Of a stretch of 64,000 nucleotides of DNA, positions 20,185 through 28,523 are shown one piece after another (the stretch's first letter is position 1; every line of letters begins with the position of its first letter). Source of the DNA: an uncultured Clostridia bacterium (lineage in GTDB: Bacteria > Bacillota > Clostridia > UMGS1883); NCBI GenBank assembly GCA_947589005.1, contig CANPZO010000009.1:1-64000 (forward strand), in the 5' to 3' direction. The position numbers and the translations under genes were made by a program. The notes under the pieces are model-generated. The model was not told the DNA's origin, searched no databases, and saw only the letters and a program-made list of their open reading frames with translations.

Positions 20185-20347
20185 CGCGAAAAGTCGGAAA
20201 GTGAGCGGAGGCGTACATGAGGGCGGCCTGCCCGCCCGAATAGCCGAAGCGCGGCGGGACTTTTCGCGAAAAAGGAGGAGCAACGAGGTGAGCCATTGAT
20301 GCAATTTTGCAAAAATTGCATCAAGCGATACCGAGTTTGCGACGACG
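20185..20347 (-). repeat. Family C repeat after the DUF4956 gene
   Basis: Starts with CGTCGTCGC directly after the stop codon at 20348. It includes a hairpin TGATGCAATTTTTGC-type at about 20297-20325, then a unit bounded by CGCGAAAAGTC (20185-20195) and GACTTTTCGCG (20258-20268). The same unit occurs at 34996-35079. No gene seen. Confidence 0.75.
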
Positions 20348-21034
20348 TCAATTATGGTATCCCGCCAACACCAGCGATATACTGAGGTTGCCGTTTTTGC
20401 ACCTTATCTCGTCAAGAAAAGCCTTTTCGTTGGCGCCCTTTTTGACCTCCACCTCGTAGACCAGCTCGAAAAGGGTGCCCAGGTCCGCGTTCTCCACCTT
20501 CACAAGACGGTGACGGGTGCAGTATCGGTCGATGATTTCCTCAAATATGCCCTCGTAGTTCATATTTTCGGGTATGGTTATCTTGAGCCGCTTGGCCGAG
20601 CCCTTCGGCGCGAAAAGGTTGAACACATACATGAGTATCACCAGCACGAACAGCGCCGCCGAGGCCACGGCCGCGTAGAGGTAGGCCCCCACGCCCACGC
20701 ACAGGCCCGCCGACACCGAAAACAGCACAAAGGCCACGTCCCGCGGGCTGCCCATGACGGTGCGGAAGCGGATTATGCTGAGCACGCCGGCAAAGGAAAA
20801 GGCGCTGGCGACGTTGCCGCCGATGGCCGCCACCACGATGGCGATAATGACGCTCATCATCACAAGGGTCACGGCGAACTCCTGGGTATATTCCATGCTG
20901 CTGTTGGTGTACTTGTACACCGCCGCTATCATCAGGCCCATCACGGCGGCCATGGCCACGGTGAACAAAAGCTGGCCGAAGGTCAGGTTCGTTGAAAAGC
21001 TCGTATTTTTAAACAGTGAAATAATTTTATCCAC
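20348..21034 (-). CDS. DUF4956 membrane protein, VTC partner
   Basis: A 228-aa integral membrane protein of the DUF4956 family. Four hydrophobic segments are visible (about 20-42, 55-80, 100-115 and 118-140) and the C-terminal 80 residues are soluble. The motif GVLSIIRFRTVMGSPRDVAFVLFS resembles the conserved core of the family. The biochemical role is unknown. It starts 3 nt after the VTC-domain gene, a pairing widely seen in bacteria, so it probably forms a membrane complex that makes or moves polyphosphate or another phosphate polymer (inference). The GTG start at 21034 has AAAGGA 9 nt upstream. A family C repeat begins immediately after its stop. Confidence 0.82.
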   Translation of the reverse strand: MDKIISLFKNTSFSTNLTFGQLLFTVAMAAVMGLMIAAVYKYTNSSMEYTQEFAVTLVMMSVIIAIVVAAIGGNVASAFSFAGVLSIIRFRTVMGSPRDVAFVLFSVSAGLCVGVGAYLYAAVASAALFVLVILMYVFNLFAPKGSAKRLKITIPENMNYEGIFEEIIDRYCTRHRLVKVENADLGTLFELVYEVEVKKGANEKAFLDEIRCKNGNLSISLVLAGYHN

Positions 21035-21037
21035 AAC

Positions 21038-21790
21038 TCAGCGTCCTTTCTGCCTTAAATTTCTGATTTTTTCAAAGTTTTCCGCCACGTATTGGAGGTA
21101 CTCGGTGCCGTACTTGGAGAAGTGGGTGCGGCTGACGCCGTTTTCGCTGAGCAGGCGGGCTATCCATACGGGCACGCTGCGGCTGACCTTGACCTCCATT
21201 ATGTACTTTCCTTCCTCCAGCAGAGGCTCTCCGTAGCTGCCGTGGCGCAGCTCCAAATCCCGCCGCCGGGCCCGTATGCCGCTGTCAAAGGTTATCCGCA
21301 GATCCGGCTCAAACTCGTCGCCGCCGAAGTAGGCCCGCCGGTCATAGCTTATCTGGGTCTTTGGGCGCAGCTCCATGCCCGAGGCGATGTCCAGCAGCTC
21401 GTGGGTGACCTGCATATTCATGAAGGGCCGTTCCTCGGGCTCCTCGGCGTGTTCCAGCAGCCGCCGCCCCTCGTCGATGAGTATCGACGTGCGGCGCTTG
21501 TTGGTAAGGCCCCGATACTTCTTTTTTATCTCCAGAAAGGCGGTATTGGCCGTGGGGTCGTAGGTGCGCATCCTTATCTTGTAGCGGTACTTGCCGTCGT
21601 GACGGACCGCCGTGGAGATAAGGTGGTCGTCGGGGGTGTCGTAATATATGTTGGAAATGGTATAAAACTGCCCGTCCCGACTGTACTTGTCGGGGGTCAT
21701 GCGCTTTTGTATCTCCTCGTGCACCGCCTCAAACCTCTCACTGTCCAGCATGAACTTCAGCTCATACCGTGAAAACACCTCTATGGCCAT
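21038..21790 (-). CDS. VTC-domain protein (polyphosphate-polymerase-like)
   Basis: A 250-aa protein of the CYTH-related VTC fold, the tunnel domain that makes polyphosphate from ATP in the yeast vacuolar transporter chaperone. Conserved basic/acidic blocks line up in order: RYELKFMLD (N-term), YRYKIRMRTYD, FLEIKKKYRGLTNKRR (about 90-110), TFDSGIRARR and IMEVKVSRSVPVW near the C-terminus. There is no SPX or membrane part, so it is cytoplasmic. It is translationally linked to the DUF4956 gene. The ATG at 21790 is preceded by GGAGGCGAGGTC; an upstream in-frame TTG is not needed. Polymerase activity in this organism is inference. Confidence 0.85.
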   Translation of the reverse strand: MAIEVFSRYELKFMLDSERFEAVHEEIQKRMTPDKYSRDGQFYTISNIYYDTPDDHLISTAVRHDGKYRYKIRMRTYDPTANTAFLEIKKKYRGLTNKRRTSILIDEGRRLLEHAEEPEERPFMNMQVTHELLDIASGMELRPKTQISYDRRAYFGGDEFEPDLRITFDSGIRARRRDLELRHGSYGEPLLEEGKYIMEVKVSRSVPVWIARLLSENGVSRTHFSKYGTEYLQYVAENFEKIRNLRQKGR

Positions 21791-21815
21791 GACCTCGCCT
21801 CCTACAGTATGGGAT

Positions 21816-21845
21816 TTTATCAAACGAATGTTAAATCCATGTCAA
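21816..21845 (-). promoter_or_regulatory. Promoter of the VTC-DUF4956 pair
   Basis: TTGACA, 18 nt, GATAAA on the minus strand (a TAAAAT two bases further is an alternative), about 30 nt from the start codon. Confidence 0.6.
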
Positions 21846-21933
21846 AACATTGTGACGGTTTTTGTAATTTTTGCGCGTGCGCTCTTCGCCGCCGCGGAAA
21901 AGGGCAACCGGTCCGTCCCTTTTATTCTTCGCG

Positions 21934-23247
21934 TCAGTCCACTATCTTCCAGTACTCCACGCTGTACGGCTTAAGCTCGCTGCCGCCGCCGAAGTCGTGC
22001 CACTCGCCGGTCAGGACGTTCAGCGCCCGTCCCGCCTGAGCGTCAAAGTGGGCCACATAGGGCGCGCTGTCCGCGTTGATGGCCACGAACATTCGCCGTC
22101 CCTCGTACTGGCGCAGGAAAACGCACTGGCGGTTGGTGAGAACCACGTCCTTAAAGCCGCCGTGGGTGAGCTCGGGATTTTCCCTGTGGGCCTTGGCGAA
22201 GGCGGCTATCTGCTTCGTCAGCCCGTTAAATACCGGCCCCTCAAAGCAGGGGCGGAGGTTGTCGTCGCTGCCGGGAGTCTTAACGGCCTGAGCGCCCCAC
22301 TCGCTGCCGTAGTAAACGCAGGGTATGCCCGGCATGGCGAAAAGCAGACCGTAGATAAGGGGCAGGTGGCTGGGGTTAGAGAGTATGGAGGCCACGCGGG
22401 TGACGTCGTGGTTGTCCACGAAGCACAGCAGGTTCTTCCCCCGATAGCGGCACCAGGGCTCGGGGCCGAACTGATTTTTGAGGGAGTGTATTATCTCGAA
22501 CATATTCATGGAGTTAAAGCTGCTGTACAGGCCCTTGTAGCACTCGTAGTTGGTGCAGCTGTGGAGCAGGCCGTCGCCCACCACGCGGTTGTAGTCGCCG
22601 TGTATCATCTCGCCCACCAGAAAGAACTCCGGCTTCAGCCCGTCGCAGAAGGAGCGGAGCCGCCGGATAAAGTCCGCGTCCAGCAGATAGGCCACGTCGA
22701 GACGCAGGCCGTCGATGTCGAACTCCTCCACCCAGCCCCGTATACAGCCGAGTATGTGGTCCACCACGGCGGGGTTGCGGAGGTTCAGCTTCACCAGCTC
22801 GTAGTGGCCCTCCCAGCCCTCGTACCAAAAGCCGTCGTTATAGGGGCTGTTTCCGCCGAAATTGATATTGAACCAGTCCTTGTAAGGGCTGTCCCACTTT
22901 TTCTCCCGCACGTCACGAAAGGCCCAGAAGCCCCGTCCGACGTGGTTGAACACGCCGTCCAGCACTATCCTCAGCCCTTTTTCGTGGAGCTTTCGGCACA
23001 TGGCCGCGAAATCGGCGTTGGAACCGAGGCGGCAGTCTATTTTGGTGTAGTCCCGGGTGTCGTAGCCGTGGCTGTCGCTCTCGAACACCGGCGACATATA
23101 TATGGCGTCGGCTCCGGCGGCCTTTATATGGTCCAGCCAGCCGGTCACCTTTGAGATACGGTCCACGGTGACGCCGTCGTTTTCCCTGGGCGCTCCGCAG
23201 AAGCCCAGAGGATATATCTGATAAAATACGCTTTCGTATGCCCACAT
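21934..23247 (-). CDS. Alpha-amylase family protein, GH13
   Basis: A 437-aa cytoplasmic GH13 glycosidase acting on alpha-glucans or maltodextrins. The four family regions are present: DGVFNHVG (I), DGLRLDVAYL (II, nucleophile Asp), FLVGEMI (III, acid/base Glu) and CFVDNHDVTR (IV). The C-terminal beta-domain ends with LKPYSVEYWKIVD. It is compact, with no signal peptide or carbohydrate-binding module, suggesting intracellular dextrin use. The ATG at 23247 has AAAGGA 11 nt upstream; an in-frame TTG seven codons earlier is part of that region. The flavin reductase gene ends 63 nt upstream with a CCCGGC/GCCGGG hairpin (23287-23301) between. Confidence 0.9.
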   Translation of the reverse strand: MWAYESVFYQIYPLGFCGAPRENDGVTVDRISKVTGWLDHIKAAGADAIYMSPVFESDSHGYDTRDYTKIDCRLGSNADFAAMCRKLHEKGLRIVLDGVFNHVGRGFWAFRDVREKKWDSPYKDWFNINFGGNSPYNDGFWYEGWEGHYELVKLNLRNPAVVDHILGCIRGWVEEFDIDGLRLDVAYLLDADFIRRLRSFCDGLKPEFFLVGEMIHGDYNRVVGDGLLHSCTNYECYKGLYSSFNSMNMFEIIHSLKNQFGPEPWCRYRGKNLLCFVDNHDVTRVASILSNPSHLPLIYGLLFAMPGIPCVYYGSEWGAQAVKTPGSDDNLRPCFEGPVFNGLTKQIAAFAKAHRENPELTHGGFKDVVLTNRQCVFLRQYEGRRMFVAINADSAPYVAHFDAQAGRALNVLTGEWHDFGGGSELKPYSVEYWKIVD

Positions 23248-23310
23248 AATGTATAATTTTCCTTTCAAAAATATTTCAAAGGGGAACCCGGCGCAGCCGG
23301 GCGCTTTCGC

Positions 23311-23877
23311 TTACTTTTTACGTTTTTTGACCGAATACCCGAACGAGCCTATCTTTTTGCCCAAGGCGAAGTACTGCCCGTGGACGTAGGCGGCGAGGGC
23401 GCATTTTTCCATGTGCAGACGGCCGCTTTCGTCGATATATCGCTCGTCCACGTCCACGGCGGCGATGTCCGCCAGGAACATATGGTGGCTGCCCAGCTCG
23501 ACAATATCGGTGACCCTGCACTCAAGGCTGACCGGACTTTCGGCCACCAGCGGACAGCTCAGCGCCGAGGCCGGCTCCCGCGTAAGGCCGCAGGCGGCAA
23601 ACTTATCCACGTCCCGCCCGCTGCGGCAGCCGCAGAAGTCTATGGAGCGTATGATGTGGGAGGAGGGCAGATTTATGACAAACTCGCCGCTGTCCCTTAT
23701 CAGGCCGTAGGAAAACCTTTCGGGCCTCACGGAGATATAGGTCTTCGGCGGCTCGGAGTTGACTATGCCGGTCCAGGCCACGGTGATAAGGTTGTCCCTG
23801 CCGTCATGCGAGCAGGACACCAGCGCCGGCGGCACCGGGGCCAGCATAGCGCCGCCCTTCCAGGTGATTTTTGACAT
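23311..23877 (-). CDS. Flavin reductase-like (FMN-binding split barrel) protein
   Basis: A 188-aa flavin reductase domain protein. The split-barrel signatures are PVPPALVSCS, ITVAWTGIVNSEPPKTYISV and FVINLPSSHI. These proteins bind FMN and pass reducing equivalents or act as flavoredoxins; the partner is not known. It starts 4 nt after dfrA, so it is co-transcribed with thyA-dfrA. A functional tie to folate metabolism is possible but unproven. The lysine-rich C-terminus (KKRKK) is unusual but short. Confidence 0.85.
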   Translation of the reverse strand: MSKITWKGGAMLAPVPPALVSCSHDGRDNLITVAWTGIVNSEPPKTYISVRPERFSYGLIRDSGEFVINLPSSHIIRSIDFCGCRSGRDVDKFAACGLTREPASALSCPLVAESPVSLECRVTDIVELGSHHMFLADIAAVDVDERYIDESGRLHMEKCALAAYVHGQYFALGKKIGSFGYSVKKRKK

Positions 23878-23881
23878 TTGC

Positions 23882-24373
23882 TTACCTCTTTCTGTACGTT
23901 GTAAATCTGAATTTCAGGCCCTCGCGCTCCAGCTCCGCGCCCTCCTCGGCCATGTGCCAGCCGGGGGTTTTGTCAAGGTCGGGGAAATAAGCGTCGGCCT
24001 CGGCCTCCGCGTCCACCTTCGTTATCAGGCACTCGTCGCACCTGTCCAGCATAAGGGCGTAAATTTCTCCCCCGCCGATGACGAATACCGGCCGGCCGCT
24101 GTCAAGGGCCGCCTTCTCCGCCTCGTCGGGGCCGCGCGCCACAACGACCCCCTCGGGGGCAAAGGCCGGGTCGCGGGTGAGAACTATGTTCAGCCGCCCC
24201 GGTAGGGGCTTTTGTCCGGGGAAGGACTCCAGCGTCCTGCGGCCCATAATGACCGCTGCGCCCCTGGTTGTCTCTCGGAAGAACTTCATATCGTCGGGGA
24301 TGTGAAACAGCAGGTCGCCCTTGTTCCCTATGCCCCAGTTTTTGTCCACGGCGGCTATCGCTTTCATGCTCAT
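23882..24373 (-). CDS. dfrA: Dihydrofolate reductase
   Basis: A 163-aa NADPH-dependent enzyme regenerating tetrahydrofolate from the dihydrofolate made by ThyA. Seen: AIAAVDKNWGIG at the N-terminus, HIPDDMKFFRETT (folate site), GAAVIMGRRTLES, FVIGGGEIYALML (NADPH site) and AYFPDLD. The ATG at 24373 (GGAG 8 nt upstream, inside the thyA end) is chosen; ATG at 24367 is equally possible. Directly downstream of thyA, the classic pair. Confidence 0.93.
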   Translation of the reverse strand: MSMKAIAAVDKNWGIGNKGDLLFHIPDDMKFFRETTRGAAVIMGRRTLESFPGQKPLPGRLNIVLTRDPAFAPEGVVVARGPDEAEKAALDSGRPVFVIGGGEIYALMLDRCDECLITKVDAEAEADAYFPDLDKTPGWHMAEEGAELEREGLKFRFTTYRKR

Positions 24374-24378
24374 ATCCC

Positions 24379-25206
24379 TCACTCCGCCACGGGTATCTTC
24401 ACGTCGAACTCGTGGTACTTATAATTTATCAGCTCCACGCTGTCCTTGGTGAACGCGTAAAAATCGTCCTTGTCCTCCAGTCGGAACTCCGGCGCGTCAT
24501 ACGGCGCCAGCTCCAGCATACGGCGCACGTAGGGTATGTGGCGGTCGTAGATGTGGGCGTCGGCGATGACGTGGACAAGCTCGCCCGCCTTAAGGCCGCT
24601 CACCTTGGCCATCATGTGCACAAGCACGGCGTACTGGCAGACGTTCCAGTTGTTGGCGGTGAGCATATCCTGAGAACGCTGGTTGAGAATGGCGTTAAGA
24701 GTGCCGCCGCTGACGTTGAAGGTGACGCTGTAGGCGCAGGGGTACAGCGCCATCGCGTGGAGGTCGTGGTGGTTGTAAATATTGGTCATTATCCGGCGGC
24801 TCTGAGGGTTGTGCTTAAGGTCGTATATGACCCTGTCCACCTGGTCGAACTCCCCCTCGGGATAGATGTGCTTTACGCCGAGCTGGTAGCCGTAGGCTTT
24901 GCCGATGCTGCCGCTTTCGTCGGCCCACTGGTCCCAGATGTGGCTGTCAAGGTCGCGGATATTGCTGCTCTTTTTCTGCCATATCCACAAAAGCTCCTTG
25001 ACGCAGGTCTTGAGAGCCGTGCGCCGGAGGGTCATGATGGGGAACTCCCGGCTCAGGTCGTAACGGTTGACGATGCCGAACTTTTTCACCGTGTGGGCGG
25101 GGGCGCCGTCCTCCCAGCGGGGGCGGACGTCCAGGGCCTCGTCGCTGAAGCCGTTTTCCAGTATGTCGCGGCAGTTTTCGGCAAATATTTTATCTGCGTA
25201 GCTCAT
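24379..25206 (-). CDS. thyA: Thymidylate synthase ThyA
   Basis: A 275-aa folate-dependent synthase converting dUMP to dTMP. Catalytic Cys is in ALYPCAYSVTF, followed by NQRSQDMLTANNW (phosphate-binding Arg and Asp/Asn) and ADAHIYDRHI (dUMP-binding His/Tyr). The residue after the catalytic Cys is Ala, not the His of many ThyA, as in several clostridial forms. It produces dihydrofolate, matching the downstream dfrA. It begins 2 nt after the zinc-ribbon gene, implying one operon from the promoter at 25865-25893. Confidence 0.95.
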   Translation of the reverse strand: MSYADKIFAENCRDILENGFSDEALDVRPRWEDGAPAHTVKKFGIVNRYDLSREFPIMTLRRTALKTCVKELLWIWQKKSSNIRDLDSHIWDQWADESGSIGKAYGYQLGVKHIYPEGEFDQVDRVIYDLKHNPQSRRIMTNIYNHHDLHAMALYPCAYSVTFNVSGGTLNAILNQRSQDMLTANNWNVCQYAVLVHMMAKVSGLKAGELVHVIADAHIYDRHIPYVRRMLELAPYDAPEFRLEDKDDFYAFTKDSVELINYKYHEFDVKIPVAE

Positions 25207-25208
25207 TT

Positions 25209-25829
25209 TTATTCTCCTATCTGTTCCGTGGGTTCAATAACCACCACGGGGGGCTCCTGGGTGTCCTCGGGCGCGGTTTCCTCGGGGGCCTCGTCCGGGG
25301 CGGGCGGCTCGGGCTCCTCCGCCGGCTCCTCTATCGGCTCCTCCGGCTCACCGTTTTCCGGTTCCTTATCCTCGGGTTCCTCCTCCGGAGGCTCTTCGTC
25401 GGGCGTTCCCTCCTCGGGGGCGGGATCCTCCCGCGGTTCCTCCTCGGGAATATCCCCGTCAACATACATATAACCGCCGTCTTCCGCGGCGTCCTCACCG
25501 TCCTGCCGGGTCTCTTCCGGCGCGGGGACGGTCCCTTTGCCGCCGTCCTGAGTCAGCAGCAGCGCCGCGCAGACCGCCAGAGTGACGGCTATGGCCAGAG
25601 AGCACACTATGAGCGTTATCTTAAGGGCCCTGCCGCCCCTGTCCGAGGGCGCGGGCCCGGCGGCGGCCTCCCGGCGGCGGTCGCTCCGCCCGCCCAGGGG
25701 CACTCCGCTCAAATCGGGCAGGCGCAGGGTGTCGTCGGAGGAGTTGTCCCCCGGCTTGAGCTGCGCCCCGCAGCGGGTGCAATAGTTCTTTTGTTCATCG
25801 GCCTCACTGCCGCAGCGCGGACATTTCAT
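25209..25829 (-). CDS. Zinc-ribbon membrane protein with acidic Pro/Glu tail
   Basis: A 206-aa protein of unknown function. The N-terminus is a zinc ribbon (CPRCG ... CTRCG, residues 3-21), followed by a charged linker and one transmembrane helix (about 69-92). The C-terminal part (about 95-206) is extracytoplasmic and extremely rich in Glu, Pro and Asp with EEP/EEPE-type repeats, probably disordered. It heads the thyA-dfrA-flavin reductase operon. The ATG at 25829 follows CGGAGGGAACGCC. Confidence 0.7.
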   Translation of the reverse strand: MKCPRCGSEADEQKNYCTRCGAQLKPGDNSSDDTLRLPDLSGVPLGGRSDRRREAAAGPAPSDRGGRALKITLIVCSLAIAVTLAVCAALLLTQDGGKGTVPAPEETRQDGEDAAEDGGYMYVDGDIPEEEPREDPAPEEGTPDEEPPEEEPEDKEPENGEPEEPIEEPAEEPEPPAPDEAPEETAPEDTQEPPVVVIEPTEQIGE

Positions 25830-25864
25830 GGCGTTCCCTCCGAATTTAAAAATGCTTTTATATC

Positions 25865-25893
25865 ATTTTATCAAATTTTTTTAATTTAGTCAA
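25865..25893 (-). promoter_or_regulatory. Sigma-A promoter of the zinc-ribbon/thyA operon
   Basis: TTGACT, 17 nt, TAAAAT on the minus strand; close and divergent to the promoter at 25903-25931, so the two may compete. Confidence 0.7.
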
Positions 25894-25902
25894 TTATTTT
25901 TG

Positions 25903-25931
25903 TTGAAACTATGAAAAATTTGTGCTATAAT
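25903..25931 (+). promoter_or_regulatory. Sigma-A promoter of the repeat-bearing deacetylase
   Basis: TTGAAA, 17 nt, TATAAT, about 36 nt before the ATG. Confidence 0.8.
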
Positions 25932-25966
25932 TGTATTATAAATGTTGAAAGCGAGGCGAGCGCCCA

Positions 25967-27274
25967 ATGGATTACACCGATATATACGAGGAATATCCGG
26001 AGCTGCGCGACCTTAAGCCTCGGCGGACAAGCCCCCGCCGCAGCCGAAAGAGGGGCTTGACCAACAGCGGCAGGCTGATTGTGCTTTTGGCGGTGATTTT
26101 GGCCGCCGCCGCGCTGCTGGCGCTGATACTCACCGTGACCCGGGCCGAGACCGCCACGGTGTACGGCAAGGACGGCGAGGTCAAGGAGGTGCCGTCCGGT
26201 GAGCTGGAAAGCTACCTGGCCCAGGGCTGGTATGCCAGTCCCGACGACCTGACCGAAATAAAGCTTTACGCCGAGGACGGCTCGGTGGTGCTGGCGCGCA
26301 GAGGCGACGCGGAGCGGCTGGCGGAGAAGGGATATTACTCGGACATAACCAAGGCTTACACCAATATGTACAGCGAGGAGGGCCGCACCCTGTACGTCCC
26401 CAACACGATGGTGGACGTTTACAAATCCAGGGGCTGGCACGACAAGCTCGGCGACATAATCACCTCCCTTTACAAATCCGACGGAAGCAAGCTGGCCGTG
26501 CCGAAGGCTCAGGCCGCCGCGTACATGGAGGAGGGCTGGACGGACAAGCTGCTCAAGGTGGCGAAAAAAATGATCGGCCCCAAGGGGGAAGAGGAAATGG
26601 TATTTAACGACGACGTGGACGCATATCTTAAAAAGGGCTGGACCGTGGCGAAGCGGGTTGTGGATCCGGACCAGCCAATGATAGCCCTGACCTTTGACGA
26701 CGGGCCGGGCAAATACACCGACAAGCTGCTGGACTGTCTTGACAAAAACAACTCCGCGGCCACCTTCTTCGTGCTGGGCGAGCTGGTGGAGACCTATCCC
26801 GACACCGTCAAGAAGGCCAACGATATAGGCTGTGAAATCGCGAACCACACCTGGGACCACCTGAACGCCACCTCCGCCGGCGGAGCGGAAACGGCGGAGT
26901 CGGTGCGGCGCACCTCCGACGCGGTGAAGGAGCTTATCGGCAAGGGGACCGCCCTTTACCGTCCCTGTTACGGCGTGTACAACGAGGACGTGCTCGGCGA
27001 GGTGGGGCTGCCGGCTATAATGTGGTCCATCGACACCTTGGATTGGAAAACCCGCAACGCCGACTCTACGTATAACACCGTCATGGACGACGTTTATGAC
27101 GGAGCGATAATTTTGATGCACGACATTCACGAGCCGACGGTGGAGGCCGCCACGCGGCTGATACCAAAGCTGGTGGAGGAGGGCTATCAGCTGGTGACCG
27201 TTTCGGAGCTTTTGGAATACCGCAAGGGCGGCGCCGAAAAGGGCCAGGTATATAACAGCGCCAAACCCGAATAA
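25967..27274 (+). CDS. Polysaccharide deacetylase with five N-terminal short repeats
   Basis: A 435-aa membrane-anchored CE4 enzyme. An Arg-rich cytoplasmic N-terminus and one transmembrane helix (about 36-59) lead to five tandem repeats of about 32 residues (65-98, 101-133, 135-168, 169-200 and 204-230). Each has the plan aromatic-x-x-x-G, a strand, an amphipathic helix and a closing GW/GY (QGWY, KGYY, RGWH, EGWT, KGWT). The NodB domain (about 235-420) has TFDDGPG, NHTWDH, RPCYG and ILMHDIH, so the catalytic residues look intact. Probable role: N-deacetylation of peptidoglycan or another surface glycan, with the repeats as substrate-binding or spacer modules (inference). The kinase gene follows 38 nt downstream. 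Confidence 0.87.
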   Translation: MDYTDIYEEYPELRDLKPRRTSPRRSRKRGLTNSGRLIVLLAVILAAAALLALILTVTRAETATVYGKDGEVKEVPSGELESYLAQGWYASPDDLTEIKLYAEDGSVVLARRGDAERLAEKGYYSDITKAYTNMYSEEGRTLYVPNTMVDVYKSRGWHDKLGDIITSLYKSDGSKLAVPKAQAAAYMEEGWTDKLLKVAKKMIGPKGEEEMVFNDDVDAYLKKGWTVAKRVVDPDQPMIALTFDDGPGKYTDKLLDCLDKNNSAATFFVLGELVETYPDTVKKANDIGCEIANHTWDHLNATSAGGAETAESVRRTSDAVKELIGKGTALYRPCYGVYNEDVLGEVGLPAIMWSIDTLDWKTRNADSTYNTVMDDVYDGAIILMHDIHEPTVEAATRLIPKLVEEGYQLVTVSELLEYRKGGAEKGQVYNSAKPE

Positions 27275-27312
27275 TATCGGGAAAAATAAAAATTTTCAAG
27301 GAGGGAAACTTT

Positions 27313-28347
27313 ATGAACCTGGATTTTATTCCAAAGGACAAAGAATTTGACATGATAGGCATGGGCGAGGTAATGCTGCGCCTTTCGCCGGACGGCAAGG
27401 AGAAGATTTCTCAGTCGGAAACCTTCGACAAAAACGCCGGCGGCAGCGAGCTTAACGTGGTCAGCGGCGCGGCCATGCTGGGCGCCCGCAGCGCCATCAT
27501 TACCAAGCTGCCCCAGAGCAAGGTGGGCCGCTTTGTCCGCAACAAGATACGCTACGGCAACGTCAGCGACGACTATGTCGTTTTTGACGACACGCCCGAA
27601 AAGCGTCTCGGCATCTACTATTACGAAAGCGGGGCCTATCCCCGTAAATCCTCGGTGATTTATGACCGGGCCCACGCCTCCATAACCACGCTGAAGCTCA
27701 GCGAGCTGGACGAGAGAATGTACGGCAAAACCAGCGTATTCCATATCAGCTCCATAACTCTGGCCCTCGACATTCACCTGCGGGAAACGGCCCTCGAGGT
27801 CATTCGCCGCATGAAGGAGACGGGCGCGGCCATCAGCTTCGACGTCAACTATCGGGCCAACCTTTGGAGCGAGGAGGAGGCCAAGAGCGTTATCGAGCGC
27901 ATCTTCCCCATGGTGGACCTGCTGTTCGTGTCCGAGGAGACCAGCCGCCGTATGCTCCAGCGCACCGGCACCCTCGAGGAGATAATGAAGGGCTACACGG
28001 AGGACTACGGCTGCAAGATGGTGGCCACCACCCGCCGCGAGGCCATCAGCCCCACCCGCCACAACTTCGGCAGCAAGATTTACTTTGACGGGCAGTTCTA
28101 CGAGGAGCCGCCCTACAAGAACATCGAGGTCGTTGACCGTGTGGGCAGCGGCGACGCCTATGTGGCCGGCGTGCTTTTCGGCCTGACCATACGCCGCAAC
28201 ATCCAGGACGCCCTTGAGATAGGCAACGCCCTCAGCGCGGTAAAGAACACCATCGAGGGCGATATGTGCGCCAGCAGCATCAAGGAGATAGAGAGCATAA
28301 TCCGCTCCCACAAGGCTGAAGGGCCCCAGTCCGAGATGGACAGATAA
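27313..28347 (+). CDS. PfkB-family sugar kinase (2-keto-3-deoxygluconate kinase-like)
   Basis: A 344-aa ribokinase-type kinase that phosphorylates a sugar or sugar acid with ATP. Motifs: MGEVMLRLSP at the N-terminus, NAGGSELNVVSGAAMLGA (substrate site), AISFDVNYRANLW, and DRVGSGDAYVAGVLFG with the catalytic Asp and anion hole. The N-terminal pattern is closest to KDG kinases, but no aldolase or uronate genes are adjacent, so the substrate is uncertain. The ATG follows AAGGAGGGAAACTTT. A short family A derivative begins at the base after its stop codon. Confidence 0.85.
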   Translation: MNLDFIPKDKEFDMIGMGEVMLRLSPDGKEKISQSETFDKNAGGSELNVVSGAAMLGARSAIITKLPQSKVGRFVRNKIRYGNVSDDYVVFDDTPEKRLGIYYYESGAYPRKSSVIYDRAHASITTLKLSELDERMYGKTSVFHISSITLALDIHLRETALEVIRRMKETGAAISFDVNYRANLWSEEEAKSVIERIFPMVDLLFVSEETSRRMLQRTGTLEEIMKGYTEDYGCKMVATTRREAISPTRHNFGSKIYFDGQFYEEPPYKNIEVVDRVGSGDAYVAGVLFGLTIRRNIQDALEIGNALSAVKNTIEGDMCASSIKEIESIIRSHKAEGPQSEMDR

Positions 28348-28515
28348 GAGGCTGTAAAAATCGCGCAGACCGTTCAAGGGCCGGACATTTTGAGTTAAGA
28401 CAAGAAAATTCAAGCGTTAAAGGTTAAATAACTGCCAATTAACGTGGAAAAACCGCCGTTTTAAAAAACAGCGGTTTTTCTTTTTAATACGGTCTGTATA
28501 ATTTTTTGACGGTCT
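28348..28515 (+). repeat. Family A derivative lacking the palindromic body
   Basis: The left terminal repeat starts right after the kinase stop (GAGGCTGTAAAAATCGCGCA), then GTTCAAGGGC, AT-rich spacer, a terminator hairpin and a decayed right terminal repeat (GGTCTGTATAATTTTTTGAC). The right end lies 8 nt from the stop of the convergent sugar transferase gene. Confidence 0.75.
28447..28486 (+). terminator. Bidirectional terminator between kinase and sugar transferase
   Basis: Stem AAAAACCGCCGTTTT/AAAACAGCGGTTTTT, followed by CTTTTT on the plus strand and flanked by A/T-runs on both sides. It serves the convergent genes on either side. Confidence 0.8.
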
Positions 28516-28523
28516 CCTGTCAA

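Noticed and set aside
19760-20347. Possible CRISPR or integron-like array
   Set aside because: Repeats are long, palindromic and not regularly spaced; no cas or integrase genes are present.
23285-23301. Strong terminator between the flavin reductase and GH13 genes
   Set aside because: The stem is only 6 bp and the T-tract is interrupted, so it is mentioned as a hairpin and not called a firm terminator.
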